From contig NZ_JAKKUT010000002.1 in NCBI RefSeq assembly GCF_029582805.1, positions 1,016,001 to 1,080,000 of the forward strand: a stretch of 64,000 nt of DNA, read 5' to 3'. Within the stretch, counting starts at the first letter, position 1. The number at the start of each line of letters is the position of its first letter. The position numbers and the translations under genes are program-made. The notes beneath the pieces are model-generated. The model had not been told where the DNA came from and made no database searches. It was given only the letters and a program-made list of their open reading frames with translations. Positions 25,494 to 34,008 of this stretch are shown here, in pieces. This DNA is from Candidatus Synechococcus calcipolaris G9 (GTDB taxonomy: Bacteria > Cyanobacteriota > Cyanobacteriia > Thermosynechococcales > Thermosynechococcaceae).

Positions 25494-26348
25494 ATGTCCG
25501 AAAGTTTTGATCCTATGCCTTGGCCCTTTTCCCGCTCTGCTCAAAAACAAATTGCCCGCATTGAAATCACCGGGGCGATCGCCAGTGGCACCCGAAAGCG
25601 TGTCCTCAAAGCTCTAAAAACCGTTGAAGAACGGGGATTTCCTGCCCTTCTCCTCCGCATTGACAGCCCTGGGGGGACGGTGGGAGATTCCCAAGAAATT
25701 TATGAAGCCCTGAAGCGACTACGGCAAAAGGTCAAGGTCGTGGCTAGTTTTGGCAATATTTCTGCCTCCGGTGGGGTCTACATTGGCGTTGGTGCCGATC
25801 ACATCATGGCCAATCCGGGAACCATTACCGGCAGTATTGGCGTGATCCTGCGGGGGAACAATCTCCAGCGACTACTGGATAAAATTGGGATTTCCTTCAA
25901 AGTGATTAAGTCGGGCCCTTACAAGGATATTCTCGCCTTTGACCGGGAACTGACGGACGCAGAAACAACCATCTTGCAAGAGTTAATTGATACTAGCTAT
26001 CACCAATTTGTCCAAACCGTGGCGGAGGGCCGCAAGCTGGACGAAGAAACGGTACGCAGTTTTGCCGATGGCCGCGTCTTTACCGGCCAACAGGCCCTCG
26101 CCCTTGGCCTGGTGGATCGTCTCGGAACCGAAGAAGATGCGCGGCGGTGGCTGGCGGAGTTAGTGGATTTAGACCCAGAGAAAGTCAAAACCTGCCCCAT
26201 TGAACAAAAAAAATCGCCCCTGATGCGTTTACTACCCGGCCAAGAGACGCAGGAAGAGCGATGGATGGGCCCTTGGCGATCGCAGTTGGACTGGCTAGAG
26301 TTTGAAATAGCCACCAGTGGTCTTCCCCTTTGGCTCTATCGCCCGTAA
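25494..26348 (+). CDS. sppA: Signal peptide peptidase SppA-like (S49)
   Basis: A 284-aa short-form SppA. The serine of SASGGVYI and the lysine in the SGPYKDI block (Ser/Lys dyad) are present, with RIDSPGGTVGDSQEIY. It digests leftover signal peptides and some membrane proteins. ATG 25494 and the later ATG at 25515 are both possible starts. In cyanobacteria SppA family members also take part in light acclimation. Confidence 0.92.
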   Translation: MSESFDPMPWPFSRSAQKQIARIEITGAIASGTRKRVLKALKTVEERGFPALLLRIDSPGGTVGDSQEIYEALKRLRQKVKVVASFGNISASGGVYIGVGADHIMANPGTITGSIGVILRGNNLQRLLDKIGISFKVIKSGPYKDILAFDRELTDAETTILQELIDTSYHQFVQTVAEGRKLDEETVRSFADGRVFTGQQALALGLVDRLGTEEDARRWLAELVDLDPEKVKTCPIEQKKSPLMRLLPGQETQEERWMGPWRSQLDWLEFEIATSGLPLWLYRP

Positions 26349-26388
26349 CCTTGGTAAAGTAGGCAGGTGATTCATGGAGGATGGAAAC

Positions 26389-26778
26389 GTGGGCTGGCGA
26401 GTCCGGGCAATTCGAGGGGCAACCACCGCCACCGAAAATTCAATTCCTGCGATTCGGGATGCGGTTATAGAACTGCTTCGGGAAATTGAGACCCGGAATA
26501 ACCTGGATTTGACGGAGGTGATTAGTGTTACATTCTCTGTCACCAAGGACTTGGATCAAATTTTTCCAGCGGCGATCGCCCGGGAATGTGAAGGATGGCA
26601 GCAGGTTCCCCTCCTAGATGTCCAGCAGATGCACGTTGAGGGCGGCCTACCCCGCTGTATTCGTTGCCTCATCTATATGAATACTCCCCATCCCCATCAC
26701 CGGATTTACCATGCCTATCTCCGCCATGCCCAAGGATTGCGCCCGGATCTGTCCCTCACCAATGCCCTATCCTCCTAA
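26389..26778 (+). CDS. aroH: Chorismate mutase, AroH class
   Basis: Converts chorismate to prephenate for Phe and Tyr synthesis. The AroH trimer family is shown by RVRAIRGATTATEN, IARECEGWQQVPLL and CIRCLIY. The start is set at GTG 26389 because GGAGG (26376-26380) is 8 nt upstream and the family begins there; an ATG at 26374 overlaps that ribosome site and is unlikely. 129 aa, normal length. Confidence 0.92.
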   Translation: MGWRVRAIRGATTATENSIPAIRDAVIELLREIETRNNLDLTEVISVTFSVTKDLDQIFPAAIARECEGWQQVPLLDVQQMHVEGGLPRCIRCLIYMNTPHPHHRIYHAYLRHAQGLRPDLSLTNALSS

Positions 26779-26810
26779 CTTTATTCTCTTAACCTTACTT
26801 TAACTGCACT

Positions 26811-27269
26811 ATGACTACTGCCCTCGTTCAAGACTACATGACTCCTCAACCCATTACGGTTCAGGAAGATGCGGCGATCGCCGATGCCATCAAACTCATG
26901 GAAGATCATCAAATTCGCGGCTTACCCGTCCTAGATCATCAAAATACCCTCGTGGGTTTGGTATCAGAGGCGGATCTCATCGTCCGTCAGGCCCCCCTAG
27001 AGCCACCGCTTTACCTCACCTTTCTGGGCAGTGTGATTTACTTTGAATCCCCTGAGTCTTTCCACCACCACCTCAAGAAAACCCTGGGCCAGCAGGTAAA
27101 AGATGTCATGAGCGATCGCCCCTTTACAATTAAAGCCACTGCTCCCATTTCCGAAGCCGCCCAATTAATTGTCAAGCACCACATCAGCCGTTTACCCGTT
27201 TTGGATGGGGAAAACAACCTCGTCGGTATTATTACCCGCCATGATCTGATGCGGGCCCTCCATCCCTAG
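26811..27269 (+). CDS. Tandem CBS-domain protein
   Basis: A 152-aa protein of two CBS domains (DYMTPQPITVQEDAAIADAI and DVMSDRPFTIKATAPISEAA), which usually sense adenine nucleotides. The insert between them (LYLTFLGSVIYF) is typical of cyanobacterial stand-alone versions. The partner enzyme is unknown. It is the last native gene before the second accessory patch. Confidence 0.9.
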   Translation: MTTALVQDYMTPQPITVQEDAAIADAIKLMEDHQIRGLPVLDHQNTLVGLVSEADLIVRQAPLEPPLYLTFLGSVIYFESPESFHHHLKKTLGQQVKDVMSDRPFTIKATAPISEAAQLIVKHHISRLPVLDGENNLVGIITRHDLMRALHP

Positions 27270-27371
27270 ATCAATCACCCAGTTGAGGGTTTGATCCACT
27301 AAGGTACGGAAGGGATTCGTGGGCTGGCTGGTTGGATTGTCAATCATTGAAAACTTTTGGGTCCGATATAC

Positions 27372-27396
27372 TGTCCACTTTTTTCACTCAGGGTCA
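27372..27396 (+). repeat. IS3-type terminal repeat, copy D
   Basis: TGTCCACTTTTTTCAC then TCAGGGTCA, one mismatch to copies B and C. It lies 20 kb away from them and directly abuts the truncated kinase gene. No transposase is left beside it. Confidence 0.8.
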
Positions 27397-27702
27397 GAAT
27401 TGAGCCCCAACCCAATCTCTAAAAAACCGCATAGTATCCCAAGAGTCAGTGTCTTCAGGATTGTAGAACTTTGCCTCGACCTTTTTAAGAATGAAACTTG
27501 AGGGTAGATCACGGACTGGATCGCTGAGACATCGCAGTAACAAATTCCGTCTTCCTCTCTTACTCAGGCGTTCAATCTCGTTGATGTGAATTTGACTACC
27601 TAATGTAGTCGATAGAACTTGCTCAGCAGCAGTGAGAAAAGGATCAAAGGCTTTTTTGTCCCTCCATCCAAAGAGATGGCTCATTAAATTCCATGTTGAC
27701 AT
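27394..27702 (-). pseudogene. Aminoglycoside-phosphotransferase-like kinase, N-terminal stub
   Basis: About 101 residues resemble the start of an APH/choline-kinase-fold phosphotransferase: RGRRNLLLRCL, LPSSFILKKV, then YNPEDTDSWDTMRFFRDWVGAQF. The catalytic loop is missing. The stop codon TGA is supplied by IS3-type end D, so insertion there cut the gene. An attC-like site ends 7 bp before the ATG. Confidence 0.75.
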
Positions 27703-27709
27703 GATATTT

Positions 27710-27814
27710 ACCTAACTAGGCTGGCAGTCCAACGGTGCCCATCACCCGCCGCAGATAACCTTTGCATCATAACCGATCACCTTCGGCGGTCGGTGTGCAT
27801 AGGCGTTGTTATGC
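27710..27814 (-). other. Integron attC-like recombination site (candidate)
   Basis: On the minus strand it runs from GCATAAC-AACGCC to TTGGAC then GTTAGGT, 105 nt, the range of attC sites. The right core GTTAGGT fits GTTRRRY. Inner arms ACCGCCG and CGGCGGGT can pair. It lies just after the SnoaL ORF and just before the kinase start, as expected between two gene cassettes. The left core is imperfect, so this is tentative. Confidence 0.4.
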
Positions 27815-27829
27815 GTGGATGCCTTAGTA

Positions 27830-28243
27830 TTAGCTACCAGATTGCTGAATCGGTTTAGATATATGCTGATGCACAATCTTCCACGCTTCGTCTATTTTCT
27901 TAAGACAGAAGGTAGCCCGAACCAAATCTTGAAACGTATGTCCGTCAGGCATTTTACCGCCACAACGAATAAAGCAATGTGCAAATGCAAGATCGGTACT
28001 GACTGTTACAGACAGATTCTCCAGTTCAAACTGACCATCACCCTGAGTTTCAGGCTGCCAACTATCCCAACTTTGGCGATAAGACTCAGCACTTTCATAT
28101 TTCATCGGTGATAGCACGTCAAAGATTACAAGATCAGGTACATGATTTTTGAGAATCTCGTCCTTGCGGTTTTGCCGTGTTGCCTTTGCCCAGTTTTCGA
28201 GAACTGCGTGAACCTGAATCTGTAACGCATTCATTTCACTCAT
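27830..28243 (-). CDS. SnoaL-like (NTF2 fold) protein
   Basis: A 137-aa protein with the NTF2/SnoaL pattern: a helix (LENWAKATRQNRKDEIL), then paired strands ending in AFAHCFIRCGGK and WKIVHQHIS. Members are small-molecule enzymes or binding proteins. ATG 28243 is preferred: AAGGAG is 7 nt upstream, and the longer frame to 28291 has no such site. It is flanked by an attC-like site and an inverted-repeat element, in HIP1-free DNA. Confidence 0.8.
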   Translation of the reverse strand: MSEMNALQIQVHAVLENWAKATRQNRKDEILKNHVPDLVIFDVLSPMKYESAESYRQSWDSWQPETQGDGQFELENLSVTVSTDLAFAHCFIRCGGKMPDGHTFQDLVRATFCLKKIDEAWKIVHQHISKPIQQSGS

Positions 28244-28259
28244 CACTGTTCTCCTTTTT

Positions 28260-28402
28260 AGTAAGTAGCTGGGTTCAATTAACCTAAACATGCTGACAGG
28301 GAAAAAGGCGATAATCTCCTTCCCTGGAGGCTACACTGCGATTCCCTTGTCTTACAAGTAATTGCGCCTACCTACTTATTTAATTGTGCCTAGCTACTTA
28401 CT
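28260..28402. repeat. Inverted-repeat element with internal tandem motif
   Basis: Left arm 28260-28282 and right arm 28380-28402 are inverted copies of a 23-bp sequence (AGTAAGTAGCT...CAATTAA, 4 mismatches), separated by 97 bp. A second, direct copy of the right arm, TAATTGCGCCTACCTACTTA, is at 28359-28378, 22 bp before the same motif at 28381-28400. The size and arms look like a MITE. It overlaps the last two bases of the neighbouring gene. Confidence 0.65.
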
Positions 28403-28781
28403 ACTTGTACTTTATCTTTAGCTTCATTGTACCTGAAGCACCCACAATAAACTCAATTGGAACACCATCAACATCTGAAGCTAGACCAACACCAGCTTTC
28501 TGAGACATTGTAATCTCTATTTCGTCTGCACCATTTTCTTTTCCTGCTCGAATAATGTCGATAGCTGCTTTCCTTTGTTCTGCAATCTCTTTTTCGTTAG
28601 CACCCGATGTCAGAGAGGAAATACCGTCAAATAAGGCTTTGCCAATCCAATAAGGGACGGGAAATATAATCTGGGTTATTGCAAGCGCAGCCTTGCGACC
28701 TTCTTCTGTAGTGAGATCGAATTTTTGGCTAGAATCACTCATTGATGTTTTGTCACTATCAAAATGATGAGGCTTCGGCAT
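28401..28781 (-). CDS. Hypothetical 126-aa protein
   Basis: Soluble, with one weakly hydrophobic helix (ITQIIFPVPYWIGKALFDGI), a basic/acidic helix and a C-terminal beta part (ADEIEITMSQKAGVGL, VIEF-like strand). I do not recognise a family. A shorter start at 28742 is possible. It sits in the HIP1-free patch with mobile debris. Confidence 0.55.
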   Translation of the reverse strand: MPKPHHFDSDKTSMSDSSQKFDLTTEEGRKAALAITQIIFPVPYWIGKALFDGISSLTSGANEKEIAEQRKAAIDIIRAGKENGADEIEITMSQKAGVGLASDVDGVPIEFIVGASGTMKLKIKYK

Positions 28782-28883
28782 AACTATTGATTAGACAGCG
28801 ATTAGCAGCCTAGCTAATTTAGTAATGAAAAACCAGAACTCTCTATTCACAACGATAAAACGCACCCTAGCACATGAATATAC

Positions 28884-29000
28884 AGGTGTCAAAAATTGCT
28901 GTATACCCAGGGGGAAATCATTGACGAACTCATGCAGAATATCCGTGAAGTAATCGAATTATGTCTTCAAGAGATCGAAGACGAATCAACCAAATTGTGA
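28884..29000 (+). pseudogene. HicB antitoxin C-terminal remnant
   Basis: About 37 in-frame codons end in YTQGEIIDELMQNIREVIEL then CLQEIEDESTKL, the C-terminal core of HicB antitoxins. The N-terminal half and the HicA toxin are missing. An in-frame TTG at 28896 could give a 34-residue peptide at most. Confidence 0.75.
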
Positions 29001-29043
29001 TACTCCCCGAAAACTTCACTGGGGTAGATATAGGGGAATCGAC

Positions 29044-30555
29044 CTAGGGGCTATATCGCCAAGCTAGGGCTGTGGTTATGATGAGGACGACTATGAACCA
29101 ATCTCCCCACCGCACATACAGCGTTTGACTCCGGCGCGGATAAATCGTTGATAGGTGAATTTCAAATACCTGAATCTGCGATCGCCAACGGGTCTGGCCC
29201 TGGGGACTAATGACCGCAGATAGCCCCGTATTAGTTGCCCGCACTAACCAGCGATCGCTTTCAATGGCACGCATCACATCCTGAGCATGGTGTTGAGCCA
29301 TCAGAGGATAGGTATAGGGATCATTATTAGCCAAGCTTAAAATCCACTCTCCCCCCAAGGCCGCCTGATCCCGAAAACGATAGGAAAACGCTGATTCAAA
29401 ACAAATACCGACAATGGCGGGCCCCAAAGGCGTTTGAAAGAGTTGATCCGCTGCCCCAGCACTCAAATTAGCACTTAGGGGTGAGAGTCGCTGCACCAAT
29501 CCCCCTAACCCTTCAGGAATATACTCTCCCAGGGGAACTAGCTTCACTTTTTTATAGACGCTATATACCTGACCATCGCCATCTAGGGTAATTAAGCTTT
29601 GATAAACATGATCGTTTCGCTCAATAAATGTACCCAGCCAAAGAGGAACTCCCTCAAGGGCGATCGCCCGGGTGAGAGGATTCACCTGATCGGGTTGCCA
29701 GCGAATGGGGAGAGCCGCTTCTGGGGTTAATACTGCATCGGCTCCCTGCTCCACTAATTGTTTGTAGCCTTGGCCATAGTGATCCCAGGCTTGACGAATA
29801 CCGGCGGCAGTGAGTTTCACTCGGGTGGGAATATTTCCCTGGATCAGACCAATGTTGAGGCGGGGAGCAACATCGACTGGGCTACTAGCCATGAGTATCC
29901 CCCCCAATCCATGGGCAGCAATAATGAGAAGTAGGGGTGGTATCCACAGGAATCGGGGTAGGGTACGGGAGCGCAGATAGACGATCGCCATTTCTGCAAT
30001 GAATCCATTGATTGCCACCACCACCACAGTTACGAGGGTCGGCCCCGACAGTTGCCCCAGATGAAGTAGCCAGAGATTTCCAGGACTTTGGGTGAGGGAG
30101 AAAGAAAGCCACCAGAGGGGAGAATGACTGCAAATGGCCTCTAGTACCCCCCAGATCGTCACCCCCCCTAATATTCGTAATCCCATGGGAGCGGCTTTAC
30201 CCCAGAGTGCAAACAACAGGGCCCAGGTTCCACTAAAAACGCCCCCCAATATACAGAGAAATAGCCATACCCCTAGGGCGATCGCCACAGAATTGGCTTC
30301 GGGAACCCCCATCCACATGAGCGGATGAAGATCTAAAATCCAGTTGAGACTTGTGCTATAAAAGCCAACGCCCCACAAAAATCCAGCGAAGGAGATGATC
30401 CACCAGTCCGGCGATCGCGGTTGGCAAATGTACATCCAGAGAGGCACAAGGGCAACCCAACCCAACCCCCAGATAGATGCGGGCGGAAAGGCCAGGGATG
30501 CAATCATTCCCCACAGAAAGAGTAGGGCTAAAACGAGAACGGGGAAACGGGACAA
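29044..30555 (-). CDS. lnt: Apolipoprotein N-acyltransferase
   Basis: Adds the third acyl chain to lipoproteins in the inner membrane. Six or more N-terminal helices precede a nitrilase-fold domain. The triad is visible: Glu in TPEAALPIR, Lys in YKKVKLVPLGEY and Cys in VGICFESAFSYR. 503 aa, normal. It helps mature lipoproteins such as the PsbQ and DUF192 proteins of this window. Confidence 0.95.
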   Translation of the reverse strand: MSRFPVLVLALLFLWGMIASLAFPPASIWGLGWVALVPLWMYICQPRSPDWWIISFAGFLWGVGFYSTSLNWILDLHPLMWMGVPEANSVAIALGVWLFLCILGGVFSGTWALLFALWGKAAPMGLRILGGVTIWGVLEAICSHSPLWWLSFSLTQSPGNLWLLHLGQLSGPTLVTVVVVAINGFIAEMAIVYLRSRTLPRFLWIPPLLLIIAAHGLGGILMASSPVDVAPRLNIGLIQGNIPTRVKLTAAGIRQAWDHYGQGYKQLVEQGADAVLTPEAALPIRWQPDQVNPLTRAIALEGVPLWLGTFIERNDHVYQSLITLDGDGQVYSVYKKVKLVPLGEYIPEGLGGLVQRLSPLSANLSAGAADQLFQTPLGPAIVGICFESAFSYRFRDQAALGGEWILSLANNDPYTYPLMAQHHAQDVMRAIESDRWLVRATNTGLSAVISPQGQTRWRSQIQVFEIHLSTIYPRRSQTLYVRWGDWFIVVLIITTALAWRYSP

Positions 30556-30653
30556 GGTGAAGCTCTCATTGATGCATTATTGGGCACACTTAACCTACAG
30601 TGTTAGCTAATAATCTGTTAGCTAAAATTAGGACATAAATTGGGGGCATTATC

Positions 30654-31160
30654 ATGATCCAAGTCATGGAGATCAAACGGTTTGCCTATACCATGGCAGG
30701 ATTAGGAGCCTTAACCGTGATCTTGGGGAGTTGTACCCAAGCCCGACAAACCGGCACAGACATTGGTACAGCGATTATTCAACCCCAAAACCAGGCAAAG
30801 GAAGCTGAAGCTCAAATCAGCCTGCGGGCAATGTTGCGGGGACAACAGGCCTATTTTATGGAAAATGGTCGATTTACGGAATCCTTAGGGGACTTAGGTT
30901 TAGGCCTACCCCAAGAAACAGGAACCTATCACTACGAAATTTCCCTGAAGAGTCCTCCAGGCAATGATCAACTTGTGATTGTGCGGGCGATCGCCCAGGA
31001 TAAAACCCTCAGAAATCATACCGCAGCCCTAGGGATGGGCACAGGGGGCAATATGACGGAGGTAATATGCCAATGCAAGCAGCCCGGTGAATCCATCTGG
31101 GATCCCAAGCTAATGAATGGGCAACTTCAATGTGGGACAGATAGTGAACCGATTATATAG
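30654..31160 (+). CDS. Lipoprotein with type IV pilin G/H-like domain
   Basis: A 168-aa protein with signal and lipobox (ALTVILGSC), then a pilin_GH-like region: AEAQISLRAMLRGQQAYFMENGRFTESLGDLGLG. Unlike true pilins it has a lipobox instead of a prepilin cleavage site, so it is probably a membrane-bound lipoprotein of the cyanobacterial PilA-like family. Four C-terminal Cys may form disulphides. Confidence 0.8.
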   Translation: MIQVMEIKRFAYTMAGLGALTVILGSCTQARQTGTDIGTAIIQPQNQAKEAEAQISLRAMLRGQQAYFMENGRFTESLGDLGLGLPQETGTYHYEISLKSPPGNDQLVIVRAIAQDKTLRNHTAALGMGTGGNMTEVICQCKQPGESIWDPKLMNGQLQCGTDSEPII

Positions 31161-31310
31161 TGAACGTATTTTTTGATGAATTTGGGACTGAACCCAATAG
31201 CAAAAATGACTACAGCACTGTTGGGAGTGTATATGGGCAATACATGAGAGGGGCGATCGCCGGTTTTTTGATCAAGATTAAGTTTTTTTGCTTATCATTA
31301 ATAATAGCAA

Positions 31311-31862
31311 ATGCTCCTTACTGGCACGTTCTCTATGCTGAGTGGCTTTTCTAATCATTCCCTACCCTGGATGGTGCGATTTCAGCGAATTTGGCGTTAC
31401 TACTACTTAAGTTTTTTGCGATCCCAAAGCAGTAGCCATGAATTAGCACGGGGTATGGCGATGGGAGTATTTGCCGGAATGCTCCCCCTCTTTGGTCTTC
31501 AGATTATCATTGCCATGGCCCTGGCCTTTGTGGTGCGGGGCAATAAACCCATGGCAGCCCTAACAACCTGGGTCAGTAATCCCCTGACCTATGCTCCCAT
31601 CTATTGGTTTAATTTTCAGGTGGGATGGTGGATCGTGGGTAAACCTGCTCTCGATATTCACACCGTTGACTCTTGGCGAGATGCCTTAACCCAGGGGGGA
31701 CTGGCGGCCTCTATTCTCATGCTCGGCAGTCTCTGGATGGCAGTCATCCTGTCAGCCCTAACCTACGGGATTGGCCTACGCCTTATTCCCTACTTAAAAC
31801 AGCGGCTTAAGGTTCGTCGTCGCTCTAAACAGAGCCAAATCAGGGATTGGCTAAAGAGGTAA
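31311..31862 (+). CDS. DUF2062 membrane protein
   Basis: A DUF2062 family protein (HELARGMAMGVFAGMLPLFGLQIIIA, then WVSNPLTYAPIYWFNFQVG). It has two or three membrane helices and a basic C-terminus (KVRRRSK). Function unknown; relatives sit near glycosyltransferases. The start is uncertain: ATG at 31311, 31335 or 31371, none with a clear ribosome site. Confidence 0.8.
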   Translation: MLLTGTFSMLSGFSNHSLPWMVRFQRIWRYYYLSFLRSQSSSHELARGMAMGVFAGMLPLFGLQIIIAMALAFVVRGNKPMAALTTWVSNPLTYAPIYWFNFQVGWWIVGKPALDIHTVDSWRDALTQGGLAASILMLGSLWMAVILSALTYGIGLRLIPYLKQRLKVRRRSKQSQIRDWLKR

Positions 31863-33540
31863 CCATTTGTTTTAGCTCAGAAATCAGGGATTGGGGGCCA
31901 CCATTCAATTGCCCCGAATTTAACCCCTCCAAGTGCTGGCGAACTTGATCCACCTTATCTTGAACAGGCTGCAAGAATTCCTGCAAGACAGCGACCCGGC
32001 CCCTTTGCTCCTTCAGGTTAAACTGCTCTAACTCCAAACGTTCCTGCCAATCTTTTAAGCCTTGTTCTCGCTGGTTTAGCTCTTGGTCTTGGCCGTCGAG
32101 ACTCTCACGCAGCGTGGATATTTCCTGTTCCAATTGCTGAATTTCTGCATCTAACCCTTGAAGAGTCTGACCTAGGCTGGCCCGCTGAGTTTCCATTTGT
32201 CCTAAAACGGGAATGAGGCTAATACTTTGCTGGGAAGATGGATCACGACGAGCTTGCAATACTTGCTCATGAAGGTCATAACTGGCCTGTTTTTCCTTCA
32301 GCCGTTGCCGCTGCCCCTCTAAGGTTTCATTCAGGAGGTTAAAGTTTTGCCGCTCTGATTCGAGTTCCGCTGAGAGTTCTAATCGCTCAAACTCGCTGAC
32401 TTGATTCATTTTGTCTTGAAGTTCCTGCACCGCTTGCTGCTGCATGGTGAGTTCTTCTTCTTGATCATTGACGAAGGAGGACATCCGTTGCAGTTCTTTT
32501 TGAACAGATGCGACTAGGCCCTCTAGTTCTGCCATGGGCATTTGTTGCAGGGCTTGGATATCAACTTCATCGGTAATACTACCGGCGATCGCCTCCCGTA
32601 ATTGTTGAATGATCGTGTCCTGCTGTTGCAGTTGCGATCGCAGTTGCTCCGCCTGCCCCGTTTTCCAAGTCAATAACTCATGCTGAACCCGTAGATTTTG
32701 CCGAGATTCTGCTAGGCTCCCATAACGTTGCTGCCACTCTTGCCGCTGTTGACTTAGTTCCCCAATCTGGCGATCGATGTCGCCTTGTTTCTCCTCTAAG
32801 GCTTGATTTTGTTGCTCCAATTGCTGCCAATAGTGACTTAGAACCCCCTGCTGTTGCTGAAGGGTATCTAAACAGGCCGAGACTTGACCGTTGCCATTGA
32901 GACTTTCCCCTAATTTTTGGAGAATGCCATCCACTTGCTGGAGTTGCTCACTGTTGAGGCCGGCTCCACCCCCCTCCCGTTTAATTTTTTCCCATCTCTC
33001 CTGTTCTTGGTGGAGAGTATGGCGCATATTTTCCACTTCTTGGCGATCGCGCTGGATATGCTCCTGTTGTTCCGCGTACTCGCCTCTGAGCTTATTCAGT
33101 TCGGCCAGTTGCTGATCGTAATTGGCAATTTGTTCTTCAATCTCTTGGAGTTCATCCCGCCGGGCATCAAACTCTGCTTCCCGCTGGTTCAGGGCCTCCG
33201 CCTGGTACATCAGGGATTGCTTCCAGCCCTCAATTTCTTCTTCCTGACTACGGGTTTTCTCCCGCATCCGCGTAAAACTTTGCAAAATACCGACAATGCG
33301 ATTAGCACCGCTATCAATGTGCTGAATATTGCGATTGGCGGCAAGCTCAATAAAAACTAAGACCCCATTGCCATAGTCATTACTGACATCATAGGAAATC
33401 AGTTCTTCACTGTTGGGAACTGGATGCCAGTATCCCGCCTGCTCCCGCATGAGCAGTTTTAACTGGGTCTTGGCTCCCATAAAACCAGTTGTCTTGATCA
33501 CTTCTGCTAGATACTGCACAGCGTTTGCCCTCGTGACCAA
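31840..33540 (-). CDS. hmpF: HmpF-like pilus motility coiled-coil protein
   Basis: A 566-aa cytosolic protein. The N-terminal about 95 residues match the conserved head of cyanobacterial HmpF (LAEVIKTTGFMGAKTQLKLL, NIQHIDSGANRIVGILQSF); the rest is a long Gln/Glu-rich coiled coil. In filamentous species HmpF localises to cell poles and is needed for type IV pilus motility. It starts at TTG. Its 3' end overlaps the converging DUF2062 gene by 23 bp. Confidence 0.82.
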   Translation of the reverse strand: MVTRANAVQYLAEVIKTTGFMGAKTQLKLLMREQAGYWHPVPNSEELISYDVSNDYGNGVLVFIELAANRNIQHIDSGANRIVGILQSFTRMREKTRSQEEEIEGWKQSLMYQAEALNQREAEFDARRDELQEIEEQIANYDQQLAELNKLRGEYAEQQEHIQRDRQEVENMRHTLHQEQERWEKIKREGGGAGLNSEQLQQVDGILQKLGESLNGNGQVSACLDTLQQQQGVLSHYWQQLEQQNQALEEKQGDIDRQIGELSQQRQEWQQRYGSLAESRQNLRVQHELLTWKTGQAEQLRSQLQQQDTIIQQLREAIAGSITDEVDIQALQQMPMAELEGLVASVQKELQRMSSFVNDQEEELTMQQQAVQELQDKMNQVSEFERLELSAELESERQNFNLLNETLEGQRQRLKEKQASYDLHEQVLQARRDPSSQQSISLIPVLGQMETQRASLGQTLQGLDAEIQQLEQEISTLRESLDGQDQELNQREQGLKDWQERLELEQFNLKEQRGRVAVLQEFLQPVQDKVDQVRQHLEGLNSGQLNGGPQSLISELKQMVTSLANP

Positions 33541-34008
33541 TGCAGATGCCTAAGAAACACAACTAAACCCTGAAAGTTAAAAAAAAAGAATGTTCCGAAC
33601 TAGAGCGTCCCAAAGTTATCAGTATAGCGATCATGATGATTAAATATGTTACTAGGGCTACATGTTACCAGGGTGACAGCGACCACTGAGTATTAGCGAT
33701 ATTCCTCGATCATGATGAACCATTTGCACAAAAACTAAAATAAAGCCGTGATTATTCTAGCTTGGTTATAACGCAATATTCTAAAACTGCTGGAACTATT
33801 TTGATCCTAACCTATGGTAGCCGTGGTGTTAATCTTTTTAGAAGATACATTATTCCCTTTTTGGGAGAGGATGATCACTCCCCTTAAGAAAATTTAACCC
33901 GCCCTAGGTGTCACTATTTTGCCCATTACCACACCCTCTTGGGGAAATGGCCAAGGGGCATAAGCCTCTAGGGTACAATGTAGCGAGTCCACCCTGGCGA
34001 TCCCATCT
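33541..34008. other. 468-bp intergenic region
   Basis: Divergent spacer between hmpF and ppx. AT-rich, no ORF of note. It contains two direct copies of CGATCATGATGA at 33628-33639 and 33707-33718. Otherwise nothing recognised. Confidence 0.6.

Noticed and set aside
31160-31354. 64-aa frame between the pilin-like and DUF2062 genes
   Set aside because: Overlaps the stop of one gene and the start of the next; composition looks random.
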